64,000 nucleotides of DNA, from NCBI GenBank assembly GCA_024742875.1, contig JANSXP010000003.1:62001-126000 (forward strand). Reading direction: 5' to 3'. The notes under the pieces are model-generated. The model had not been told where the DNA came from, searched no databases, and saw only the letters and a program-made list of their open reading frames with translations. Below are positions 55,966 through 64,000 of the stretch, piece by piece (the first letter of the stretch is position 1; every line of letters begins with the position of its first letter). This DNA is from Planctomycetaceae bacterium. Lineage in GTDB: Bacteria; Planctomycetota; Planctomycetia; Planctomycetales; Planctomycetaceae. The translations under genes were made by a program, and so were the position numbers.

Positions 55966-56949
55966 TCAACTGATTCGTTCCGTGACAGTGTATCCTCGTC
56001 CGACTTTGAAGACTTCCAGCCAAGGTTCGCTGTCCCGATATGTTCTTGCTATCAGGTGCTTTCTCAGTTGCTCTCCTGATGACTCCTCCGACCACGAAAT
56101 CGGAAAACCACCGAGTTGGGCGTAAACCGTTGCACCGGCCAGTATTACGTCTGGCTTGGCCTCGGCCCACCACTGCGACTCGTAGACGTCGCACGCGTCA
56201 GGGCTCTCATCCATCGCTTCACGGTCTTTCTTCCGCGCGATCTGTTTCAGAACTTCCAATTCCGGGTAATCCCAGTCCGGCTGGCCGTAAAGTAGCTTCT
56301 CTCCTGACTCAGTTTTCAGCACCTGATTTCGATGGAACTTCGCTGTGGATTTTTCTTCGTGAAGAAACGTGACAACCAGGACTCCGTCGGCACTTAACCT
56401 GGAGTTCGGATGAAGCCGCATGTCAATCTTCAACCAGACGCCCTCCTTTTGTCTTGACGACAGGCGAGAATTCCACGTCGCAACCGGTGTGCTTAAGCAT
56501 GATTTGGATCGTCGTGTTTTCAGGTGCAGCACTTCGCATGCTTTTTGATCCGCCAGCTCCCAAAGCTGCTCGTCACTGATGATTTCGCTCGAAGATGCTT
56601 CTTCGTCGGAATACATCAACGCCACAACTGCCTGGTGGTCCTCCGGAGTAACGTTGCCGGTTGCTTTAAACCAGACGTCGGCCTGGTGGTCATATGGATC
56701 ACCGTCCGGGTCGAGCTTAACCTTGAGAATCTCGGCCAGTTTCCTGATGCACTTCCGTGGCAGTTCCTTTCCTTCAGGATCGAGCGCGAACAGAAGGTAC
56801 GCGTCGCCCTGTTTCGCCCACCACTCAGCGCGGTCTTCGTGGCTCTTGCCCTCAGGAGTGACAGCACCATCAACGAATTCTGCCTTCTTGATGAACGCTG
56901 CGGGCAATGCTTCGTAAATCTGCTTGCGGATTTTCCGGGTGAGCTTCAT
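55966..56949 (-). CDS. Hypothetical protein, 327 residues
   Basis: This soluble protein has an N-terminal helical part rich in Trp, Asp and Lys (EDRAEWWAKQGDAYLLFAL), a middle basic region (HLKTRRSKSCLSTPVATW), and a beta-rich C-terminus. The C-terminal half contains SQWWAEAKPDVILAGATVYAQLGGFPISW, a pattern of DUF1963-like or SUKH-associated modules, not firmly assigned. It precedes the DUF6985-like gene by 20 bases. Confidence 0.72.
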   Translation of the reverse strand: MKLTRKIRKQIYEALPAAFIKKAEFVDGAVTPEGKSHEDRAEWWAKQGDAYLLFALDPEGKELPRKCIRKLAEILKVKLDPDGDPYDHQADVWFKATGNVTPEDHQAVVALMYSDEEASSSEIISDEQLWELADQKACEVLHLKTRRSKSCLSTPVATWNSRLSSRQKEGVWLKIDMRLHPNSRLSADGVLVVTFLHEEKSTAKFHRNQVLKTESGEKLLYGQPDWDYPELEVLKQIARKKDREAMDESPDACDVYESQWWAEAKPDVILAGATVYAQLGGFPISWSEESSGEQLRKHLIARTYRDSEPWLEVFKVGRGYTVTERIS

Positions 56950-57005
56950 TCGGTTGAGGCCTTTGCGATGGCGTGAGATTCACTGAGCCGAGGTTTAAAT
57001 ATTTC

Positions 57006-58262
57006 CTAAAGACAAGCGTCGACCAATTGGTCGTAAAGCAGTTTGGCTCGCAAGTATCTGGTTTCTCGATCGTCTTTACCCATTTCGGTTCGCACAAACA
57101 CCATGCCTTCTTCCCACGGTTGCTGGTTCGTTTCCGAGCTCACGACCACCACGAAGAAACGGCGTTCCGCTTTATCGTCTGCTTCGCTTCCAACAATACT
57201 CTCTTCGATGCGGCAGCTGGCGATTGCCGACACGGGCATCGTCCAGCGACTCTTATTTCCTTCATACTTGAGAATGCCGGATGTCCGATCGACACGCAGG
57301 AAGCCGTAGTCCGTTGACTGGCTGACGACCGATGTCCACGACTCGCGGTCAAAGATTTCAATTGGTAGAAGGTCGTCTTCCGTGCCCGAAAAATAGGCCG
57401 AGGTGCGAGTCTGCATGCGGGCCAAGCCTCGACTGATGCCATACCGAGCCGAAATAAACTGGCCGATTCTCATCAGATACATGAATGACAGGACGACTGC
57501 CGCAAACGCTCCACCCAAAAGCAGGCAAACATCGACTGTGCTCAGCGTGTCCCATCTTTGATACGTGATAACACCGATGACGATTGAACCAATCAGGGAT
57601 AGCAAAAGCGGGCCGGCCGCGATGACAGCAGTCAACGCCATTTGCAGACCGGTCATCAGCCGTGGTTCAGTTTCAGTGATATCAGTGATTTCAATATTCC
57701 CACGCAGTCGTTCGGGATCCATGGTCACTTCGTTACGGACCGCGATCCGCGTATCCGAGTCACTGGGAGTCCATCCTGTGAGTCCCACCGTCAGTTCCAG
57801 ACGATGAAGAATGTCGGCCAGAGTTTCCAGGCGAACTTTTGAAGCGATCGCCGTCATGAAGCCTTCGTTTTCCAGTTCCAATATCATGACCGGCCACTTG
57901 TAAGCTCCTTCGCCCACGCGCAGGATTTCTACCGCTTCGATGTCTGCGAACTTGAACGTGTCGAAGCGACCTCGGCCGCCTGTGCTGCCAACGATGATGC
58001 AATCGTCTTTCACTGTCACATCACGCTGCATGTAGGGCAACTCCATCGAGGCGACAAGAAGGAACCCCAATGCCAACGCAAGCCCGATTTGAACTGGCAG
58101 TGCTTGAGGAGCATTCGGGAAGAAGAACATCACCGCGAACATGATTCCGGCGATGACAAGTGCAAGTGCTAGCCGTTTCAGCCAGCCAGATCGTTCGCGG
58201 ATTCGCTGCAGGAAAAACCAAGGTTCGGACCACGAGATTTGTGTGCTCGAGAAGAACTTCAT
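57006..58262 (-). CDS. Membrane protein with PH-like domains
   Basis: There are four membrane helices in two pairs (LALALVIAGIMFAVMFFFP with IGLALALGFLLVASM; GLQMALTAVIAAGPLLLSLIG with VCLLLGGAFAAVVLSFMYL). The soluble parts are beta-rich and resemble bacterial PH domains (DDCIIVGSTGGRGRFDTF, TSGILKYEGNKSRWTMPVSA). No family is recognised. The start ATG at 58262 is clear. Confidence 0.75.
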   Translation of the reverse strand: MKFFSSTQISWSEPWFFLQRIRERSGWLKRLALALVIAGIMFAVMFFFPNAPQALPVQIGLALALGFLLVASMELPYMQRDVTVKDDCIIVGSTGGRGRFDTFKFADIEAVEILRVGEGAYKWPVMILELENEGFMTAIASKVRLETLADILHRLELTVGLTGWTPSDSDTRIAVRNEVTMDPERLRGNIEITDITETEPRLMTGLQMALTAVIAAGPLLLSLIGSIVIGVITYQRWDTLSTVDVCLLLGGAFAAVVLSFMYLMRIGQFISARYGISRGLARMQTRTSAYFSGTEDDLLPIEIFDRESWTSVVSQSTDYGFLRVDRTSGILKYEGNKSRWTMPVSAIASCRIEESIVGSEADDKAERRFFVVVVSSETNQQPWEEGMVFVRTEMGKDDRETRYLRAKLLYDQLVDACL

Positions 58263-58437
58263 GCGACCCCCATCGGCGTGAGCAAACGTGCGCAGCTATC
58301 GGCCAGTTTTCAAGCGCCGAAAGCCGCACGTTGAGACTTGGAATCTGAAAATCGTACCGAGACCGAACGTCGAATTCTGTGTCTCGCTTGAGAATTCGGT
58401 TCGCTGGGTAACATTCGGACGTGCTGCCGAAGGCAAG

Positions 58438-58923
58438 TCACGCCAGGCTCAAAACCCAATCCACGATTTGTTCCGGCGTTGGGTCGTACTCACCGATCGG
58501 TCGGCCACCATCCCAGGTATTTGAAGCCTCATCATAATCCGGTGGTTCGAAAATCAGATTCGACGCACCTTTGCGCGGGACATTGGCATCGAAGATGGCC
58601 ATATAAACTTCTGCCTGCGCATCGCCGTTCTGAGGCATCGCCCTGCGGACGACTTCGATAAGTTCATCGCGAGTTACGTTGCTGGCTGGTTGAATCTCAC
58701 GTGAGCAGATCAGTCGACGAACCCAATCAATGTGTTCTTCCGCCCCGTAAATCCCCTGGAAGTGCTCGAATGGGACTGCTGTGCCGGCCAGTCGATTGAA
58801 TTCTTCAAGCAATTCATCCCACTCACCGGGGCATGCTCCATCGATTCTTGCCGCGAGGTCTGCAAGGCGTTGCATGAAGCTCTCGTCGAGCTGGGGCGGA
58901 CAGAGTTCTTGACGTAATTCCAC
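58438..58923 (-). CDS. Hypothetical immunity-type protein, 161 residues
   Basis: I start at the GTG at 58923, five bases after an AGAGAGG site; a TTG at 58965 is the alternative. The protein is acidic and helical with a distinctive segment VPFEHFQGIYGAEEHIDWVRRLI, seen in small proteins that neighbour SUKH and WGR genes. No named family is assigned. Confidence 0.75.
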   Translation of the reverse strand: MELRQELCPPQLDESFMQRLADLAARIDGACPGEWDELLEEFNRLAGTAVPFEHFQGIYGAEEHIDWVRRLICSREIQPASNVTRDELIEVVRRAMPQNGDAQAEVYMAIFDANVPRKGASNLIFEPPDYDEASNTWDGGRPIGEYDPTPEQIVDWVLSLA

Positions 58924-58975
58924 GATAGCCTCTCTTTCGAACGGGAGACCTGATTTCCGGGTCAATGCGAAGTCG

Positions 58976-61246
58976 TCAGAACAGAGAATTCACTTCACCG
59001 TCGGTTGGCTCCGCATTGGCATCAAAGAATACACTGAATGAATGATCGCAAAGTCGGTTGTCTTCCCCGCCGCTCAGTTCGAATGACAAGGCGCCTTCGC
59101 CATCGGCATAAACTGTAATAGAAAAGGGGCTGTTGAGAATCTTGCGAAGTTGCCCCTGAGTCAATTGGGGCGGGGCGTCTTCGCCACAGTCGAGGAAGCC
59201 GTTCAGTGTTTCGAGGAGATTCTCTACTGAGTATTCACGAAACGCTTTGAAATGGCGAACACGTTGCTTCCACACTGACTCCGCGAACGTGACGAGGTGT
59301 TCGAGCCATTCGGAAGACTCACACACCAGTCGCAATGCGATCGATGTGTCTTTGTGCTCCATTTTCGTTGAGCACTCTTCGAGCTTTCGGTCGAATTTCA
59401 ATTCCCCGAGCGTGTTCGATTCAATAGTGCCCTGGGAAGATTTTTTCGGTGACACCTTCTTCGACTTTGGTTGCTTTTGCTTCCACTTCTGACGAGCAGA
59501 CTCGATGAACGCCGTCATCTCTTCGTCCATGTTCAGCAAGACCTGAGCGAATTGAGAAAACTCACGCGTCGGATCCGCCCCCGCGTCGAGTAAGGCCTGT
59601 ACGCAGTCCTGTTCCCCCTGATAACTGGCGAGCATCAGTGGTGTTTCGCCGTCTTCGTTCGGTTGGTCGATCTTCGCGCCGGCTTTCACCAGTTGTTTGA
59701 TGCAATCCGGGTGAGAAACACACTGTCGCAGCAGCGTATTACCGGACTTTGTTGTGATGTTGGGATTGAGCCCCGCTGTCAGAAGAACGCCGAGCAAATG
59801 TGGATCTTCGAACTTATCAAGCTCCGCCCACTGACCTTTCTTCAGTTTCTTCAGGCTGCCAAGGCCAGCGATGATTTCTTCCAGGCCTTGAATGTGCTCG
59901 CCTTCCTGAATCCAGTCGTGAGGTTTCAGCAGTTTCAGAAGCTGGTTGAGCGTCGGCTTCGGCCCCTTCTTCACTGCTTTTTTCTTTGGCGTCGACTTCG
60001 CCTTGCGCGATGCTGGTGAATTCTTCCACTTCTCACGAATCTGCTTCACAGCGGCGGCAAGTTTCTTATTGTACTTCAGTCGGTCCTCAACGTGACTCGG
60101 CGGTCGCCAGACCGGGTTCGCTCCGTGTTTAGCCAATCGTCTTACCGCCGGTATGCCCTCCAGGAACATCGCCCGCATGAAAGCAGTTTCACCATCTCCG
60201 CCACTGCGCCGATCGAGATCGACCCCACGTTTGGCCAGCAAGTCGATGCACTCAGGGCAGGCCGCACATTGATACAGCAACGTGTGACGATCTTCGTCAA
60301 TAATCTCCGGACTCAGCCCGGCGTCGAGCAAACACTTCAGCAGGGACGCATCATTAAGATTGATAAACGGCCACTTGCCGTCCTCGATGCCACTCAGGTC
60401 ACCAACGTCTTTGATGAGCCGCTTAATCTCCTTCACCTTCGCCGGCGTGTGAGTATGCTTGATGGTGCTAATGAGCTTTCTGACGGAAGGCTTTGATGAC
60501 TTTTTCTTCGCAGTCGATTTCGCGGTCTTCTTTGTTTCAGGAACAATTTCTTCAGCCTCGAACACACGAGAAATCCGAGTCAGGAATTCGTTGAACGAAC
60601 CTGCAAGAAGATGTCCGGCGGATTCCAGGAAGTTTCCATCGTCATCAAGTTCCTCTGACTCATGAAACCACCAATGGACTGCTCCGTACGTTTTGGACTT
60701 GAGCGAAAGCGTAAACAGGTCTGACCCTCCGGCGATCGGCAGATATCCATCAGGAAGCAACACCGACGTACGTTCAATTTCGTAGTTCAGTTCTTCGATT
60801 CCGGGCTTGGACGGCCTCAGGTGGAATATGCTTCCAGCATCGACGTTCTCGATGTCATCTCGCGCTGGAATCCTCACGTAACCGGGGTTCGCGCGGCCGC
60901 CGTTGGTATTCACCAGGAAGTCGCGATACTCGCCTGGTAACTTCACCCCAAGTTGCTTCTCAAACTGAGTGACCTGACTCCTGGTCGCCTTACGCAGACC
61001 TCTCGGACGAACAAATTGAAGCCGAGTAGCATCGATCTCAACATAACCATCGCGCAGCTTTTTCGAAGTCAGTTTTTCCGCATCCGCGCGAGCTGCTGCC
61101 GCTGACTCAAATGTCTTCTTCGACTCACGCAGAGCCCCTGTCAAGCGGCCATACTTAACGGTGTGCGACTTGCCCTTCGTGGCAATCTGCCATCGTTTGC
61201 GCGACTTGCCATCGTCAAAGTAAAACTGCCTGGGCTCTGCCATCAT
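58976..61246 (-). CDS. WGR / SMI1-KNR4 / ankyrin / DUF2262-like multidomain protein
   Basis: The ATG at 61246 (or 61243) starts the WGR domain at once (RQFYFDDGKSRKRWQIATKG, VKYGRLTGALRESKKTF), so I reject a longer frame. Residues about 80-235 are SUKH (ATRSQVTQFEKQLGVKLPGE, YRDFLVNTNGGRAN). Two blocks of ankyrin-type repeats follow (about 285-400 and 430-580; HTLLYQCAACPECIDLL, NTLLRQCVSHPDCIKQL, TPLMLASYQGEQDCVQALL), separated by Lys-rich linkers. The last 140 residues match the DUF2262 pattern. The protein is cytoplasmic, 756 residues, and looks like a composite immunity or regulatory protein. Confidence 0.85.
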   Translation of the reverse strand: MMAEPRQFYFDDGKSRKRWQIATKGKSHTVKYGRLTGALRESKKTFESAAAARADAEKLTSKKLRDGYVEIDATRLQFVRPRGLRKATRSQVTQFEKQLGVKLPGEYRDFLVNTNGGRANPGYVRIPARDDIENVDAGSIFHLRPSKPGIEELNYEIERTSVLLPDGYLPIAGGSDLFTLSLKSKTYGAVHWWFHESEELDDDGNFLESAGHLLAGSFNEFLTRISRVFEAEEIVPETKKTAKSTAKKKSSKPSVRKLISTIKHTHTPAKVKEIKRLIKDVGDLSGIEDGKWPFINLNDASLLKCLLDAGLSPEIIDEDRHTLLYQCAACPECIDLLAKRGVDLDRRSGGDGETAFMRAMFLEGIPAVRRLAKHGANPVWRPPSHVEDRLKYNKKLAAAVKQIREKWKNSPASRKAKSTPKKKAVKKGPKPTLNQLLKLLKPHDWIQEGEHIQGLEEIIAGLGSLKKLKKGQWAELDKFEDPHLLGVLLTAGLNPNITTKSGNTLLRQCVSHPDCIKQLVKAGAKIDQPNEDGETPLMLASYQGEQDCVQALLDAGADPTREFSQFAQVLLNMDEEMTAFIESARQKWKQKQPKSKKVSPKKSSQGTIESNTLGELKFDRKLEECSTKMEHKDTSIALRLVCESSEWLEHLVTFAESVWKQRVRHFKAFREYSVENLLETLNGFLDCGEDAPPQLTQGQLRKILNSPFSITVYADGEGALSFELSGGEDNRLCDHSFSVFFDANAEPTDGEVNSLF

Positions 61247-61399
61247 GTTTGCCTTTGCGTCAATTGAAACTGTCCACAAGAGTCTTCGATCCCGATCACA
61301 TTCTTTCGCCAAATTGGCCCGTTGTAAAACCTTAGGAGGACCCCGCCGATTGAGATACACTCTTCGAATTGTCTCGCGAGTGCCATCGATCAGAACGCC

Positions 61400-62884
61400 A
61401 TGAATCAACTCGTCATGATTGTCGGACTACCTCTCTGCACGGCCGCAGTGTCAGTGGGCGAGACGATTTGCGTTCCCGCAGACGCCCGGACCATCCAGGC
61501 CGCGATCGACCTCGCAAGCGACGATGATGCCGTGCTCGTATCGCCCGGCACGTACCGCGAGAGAATTGTCCTGAAGCGTGGCATTACCGTGAAAAGCGAA
61601 GGAGACGATACCGCTGGTAAGTTGGGGCTGGCACGGGCAGAAGCCACGATCATCGACGGAGCCATCACTGACAATACGACTCATGACATCCCGAAGGACC
61701 GGCCTGGGGTGACCATGGCCGAAGGGGCGGTGCTGGATGGCTTCACCGTTGTCGGCGTTGGACACTACGACGAAGCGCTTTGGAAGAAGCACGACGCAAC
61801 GCAGGGGAACCAGCAAAGCCACGAACACATCGGTGCTGCGGGAACGCCTGGAATCGCGATTGACAGCGTCAACTGCATCGTTCGGAACAACATCGTCCAC
61901 CACATCGGCTACACAGGAATTGCGATTCGAGCCACGAAGGGCCATCGATGTTCGCCGCTTGTCTGTCGAAACACCTGCTACCGAAATATGGGTGGTGGAA
62001 TCGGTTCCATGTCGAAGTCGACAGCCACAATCCGGGGCAACGTGTGCTTCGAAAATCTCTACGCCGGAATCGGAAACAACAACGCCAGTCCGCTCATTGT
62101 CGACAACTCCTGCTACCGAAACATCCGCGCCGGGATTGGCATCAGCGATGGTTCCTCACCGATTGTCCGTGGCAATAAATGCTACCAGAACCGTCGCGCC
62201 GGAATCGGTGTTCGAACCGGCTCGGCAACTCGACCCGTGATCGAAAACAACGATTGCTACAAAAACGAGATGGCTGGGATTGGTGCGGAAGAACACGCCG
62301 CCCCGACGATTTCGAAGAACCGATGTTACGAAAATAAACTGGCAGGCATTGGATGTCGCGACCACGCCCGACCAACGATCACCGAAAACAAGTGCTATCA
62401 GAATGGCACGGTGGGGATTGGTCACGAGACAGATGCCGTCACAGCCCTTGTTCGCAACCAATGCTACGACAATCGCGCGGCGGGCATTGGCTTTTCTTCA
62501 TGTCAGAACGGGCAGGCAACGCTGATCGGGAATCGAGTCACCAACAACGCAAAAGTTGCCATTGGAATTCAATCCGGCTGGAGCGTCATCGCAATGGGCA
62601 ACGAACTATCGCGTGAGGGGGGAATGCCGCCGATTGTCATGATCTTCTCCGGAGCGAAAGCCACCTTCGTAGGAAACACAATCCGTGGCGAAGGAGTCGC
62701 GGGAATCCGTGTCGCCGGTCAGCTGTCGGCGACCAACAACACGCTCATGTGCCCGAAGCCGCGCAAAAAAGGCCCCCCTTCAATTGGCATCTGGGCACTT
62801 GATGGTTCGAAGGTCACACTTTCCGAGAACACTTTTGCGGGCTGGCGATCGAATCACTCGGCGGCCGGGAGCAAATCACGATGA
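61400..62884 (+). CDS. Secreted right-handed beta-helix protein
   Basis: A signal peptide is followed by a pectate-lyase-type beta-helix that begins DARTIQAAIDLASDDDAVLVSPGTYRE. Residues about 150-400 are regular repeats of 22-24 residues of the form GIGxxxxxSPxIxxNxCYxN (for example IRAGIGISDGSSPIVRGNKC, MAGIGAEEHAAPTISKNRC). Such repeats bind or cleave polysaccharide, or act as structural scaffolds; no catalytic residues stand out. It overlaps the following gene by ATGA. It is divergent from the WGR-SUKH gene. Confidence 0.88.
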   Translation: MNQLVMIVGLPLCTAAVSVGETICVPADARTIQAAIDLASDDDAVLVSPGTYRERIVLKRGITVKSEGDDTAGKLGLARAEATIIDGAITDNTTHDIPKDRPGVTMAEGAVLDGFTVVGVGHYDEALWKKHDATQGNQQSHEHIGAAGTPGIAIDSVNCIVRNNIVHHIGYTGIAIRATKGHRCSPLVCRNTCYRNMGGGIGSMSKSTATIRGNVCFENLYAGIGNNNASPLIVDNSCYRNIRAGIGISDGSSPIVRGNKCYQNRRAGIGVRTGSATRPVIENNDCYKNEMAGIGAEEHAAPTISKNRCYENKLAGIGCRDHARPTITENKCYQNGTVGIGHETDAVTALVRNQCYDNRAAGIGFSSCQNGQATLIGNRVTNNAKVAIGIQSGWSVIAMGNELSREGGMPPIVMIFSGAKATFVGNTIRGEGVAGIRVAGQLSATNNTLMCPKPRKKGPPSIGIWALDGSKVTLSENTFAGWRSNHSAAGSKSR

Positions 62885-63846
62885 GCAAACAGTTCAACAG
62901 AAGGCAGTTCATTGGCACGAGTGCGGCTGCGACAACTGGTTTATTGTTGCCGGGATCGACAAACCTGTCTGGGGCACCCGTTGCAACACAGACCGATTCA
63001 CGCCTCATCCGCCTCGGGCTGAACGCCCTCGCTCGAGCTCCGCAGATGAAGTACTTCACCGATGGGCATCGCGGAGCCGCTCTGATTTCGGCGCACCTGA
63101 TGTGTGCGAACAATAAATTAGAAAAAGCTGCAATGAACCGCATCGTTGAACTGTTCGATCTGAACTGGGCGAAGTCGAAGCTGTGCCTGGACTTTCCGCA
63201 GGGTGATCGAATCGAGGACGCGACGGATCGGATCGGTCAAGCACTGGCAGGTGGCAAAGGCGTTCTTCGCGAAGTTGGACATGACGCGATCTTCGCAATG
63301 CACGCGATCAAGGCTTTTCGAATGATGCCGGAATTCGCAACTCGCGAACGAGTCGACGGGGTTCGCAACTTGATCAAAGCCATCAAACCGTGGCGAGACA
63401 TCAAGCCCGATCCGAGCATCAAACCACCACCATTCAAGGACCAGGTCGCAGCATCAAAGTTCATTCTCAAGGAAGCCAGCGACGCGATTGACCGCTTTGT
63501 CGGCTTCGGACAAGGCTTCGCTGGTCACATGCTGACGTTCGGCCAGTCACTGGTTGAACTGGCTGCGATGGGCGATGTCGAAGTGGCCGAAAGCTGTCGC
63601 GTAGCGTTCTGCAAATACGTCACCGTCACTCGACAAGGACCAAAACCGACCGATCGAAAGATCAAAGAGCACAAGTTCACAAAGCTCAGGCCAGACGAAG
63701 TAGAGTACTGGCAGAAGCGAGGCCACAAGACACTCGGCATCGGCCACGTCTTCAAGTACCCATACGCGTACTATGATTTGCTTGCGCGTGCGCAGGACAC
63801 CTCGCTCCAACAGCAGTTCGAGAACAAGGCCTGGAGGCTGTTCTGA
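62881..63846 (+). CDS. Tat-exported hypothetical protein
   Basis: The N-terminus is a twin-arginine signal (NRRQFIGTSAAATTGLLLPG), so the protein is exported folded. The 280-residue mature part is helical (ALARAPQMKYFTDGHRGAAL, IDRFVGFGQGFAGHMLTFGQSL) with no recognised family. Its start overlaps the beta-helix gene by four bases, so the two are cotranslated and may work together outside the cytoplasm. Confidence 0.8.
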   Translation: MSKQFNRRQFIGTSAAATTGLLLPGSTNLSGAPVATQTDSRLIRLGLNALARAPQMKYFTDGHRGAALISAHLMCANNKLEKAAMNRIVELFDLNWAKSKLCLDFPQGDRIEDATDRIGQALAGGKGVLREVGHDAIFAMHAIKAFRMMPEFATRERVDGVRNLIKAIKPWRDIKPDPSIKPPPFKDQVAASKFILKEASDAIDRFVGFGQGFAGHMLTFGQSLVELAAMGDVEVAESCRVAFCKYVTVTRQGPKPTDRKIKEHKFTKLRPDEVEYWQKRGHKTLGIGHVFKYPYAYYDLLARAQDTSLQQQFENKAWRLF

Positions 63847-63957
63847 CCTTGCTGATAACGACATTGGGTTCGCCTGCTGGCAGGGTTGGGTGTATCCCAA
63901 GGTCTTGGTTGAACCAGCCGAATTGTCTCGCAATCCCATATTCTTAGAAGACTCAAC

Positions 63958-64000
63958 ATGGCGACATTCATTCTGATTGTATCTGGCCTATTGGGCAATG
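63958..64000 (+). CDS. Start of a gene with hydrophobic N-terminus (3' partial)
   Basis: An ATG at 63958 opens a frame that stays open to the window edge (MATFILIVSGLLGN), with a hydrophobic run suggesting a signal peptide or membrane helix. An AGAAG stretch lies about ten bases upstream. Only 14 codons are visible, so nothing more can be said. Confidence 0.4.
   Translation, partial: MATFILIVSGLLGN

Overview
The window looks like chromosomal DNA from a planctomycete (Planctomycetes, probably Planctomycetaceae or close relatives). The signs are several sulfatases, a FecR/LamG anti-sigma-like protein with an ECF sigma factor, Ser/Thr kinases of the PknB type, a PEP-CTERM protein, a YHYH protein with EF-hands, a MoxR ATPase and many secreted proteins of unknown role. 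The organism assignment is inferred from gene content, not from a marker gene. No CRISPR array, rRNA or recognisable IS transposase was seen; there is one clear tRNA.

Positions 1-20250 look like ordinary, GC-richer chromosome: an HTTM membrane protein with a receiver-like tail, a TPR lipoprotein, an ECF sigma / FecR-LamG / esterase-sulfatase operon (minus strand), a PEP-CTERM protein, an FHA protein, two Ser/Thr kinases, an LRR protein, a MoxR ATPase, a PolB-like 3'-5' exonuclease, a secreted coiled-coil protein with a strong terminator, and a dus-maf pair. A tRNA-Asn(GTT) at 20253-20325 then marks a change in character: hand counts of single 60-base lines gave 62% GC (601), 55% (10801), 60% (19201), against 50% (25741) and 52% (30661).

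Positions 20458-28006 are one tightly packed plus-strand cluster: ECF sigma factor, membrane anti-sigma-like protein, EF-hand metallophosphoesterase, small EF-hand protein, sulfatase, a secreted protein and a YHYH/EF-hand protein. It is followed on the minus strand by a large serine recombinase whose usual active-site Arg is Trp and whose 3' end reads through a tRNA-like remnant resembling the 3' end of the tRNA-Asn; two small genes lie just upstream of it.

Positions 30650-61250 form a long accessory island of small and mid-sized intracellular genes on both strands. Recognisable families are SMI1/KNR4 (SUKH), ankyrin, WGR, DUF4132, DUF4375, Imm49-like, DUF6985-like and cupin, so it reads as a polymorphic-toxin poly-immunity locus with no matching large toxin in the window. 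Embedded in it (36953-39361) is a highly divergent reverse transcriptase whose continuous reading frame is broken by one in-frame TGA; it is the best candidate for an undescribed, possibly defence-related system. A frameshifted gene (53844-54193) and several atypical starts suggest that this island is decaying or rapidly diversifying.

From 61400 to the end the window returns to secreted proteins: a right-handed beta-helix protein, a Tat-signal protein coupled to it, and the start of another gene cut by the window edge.
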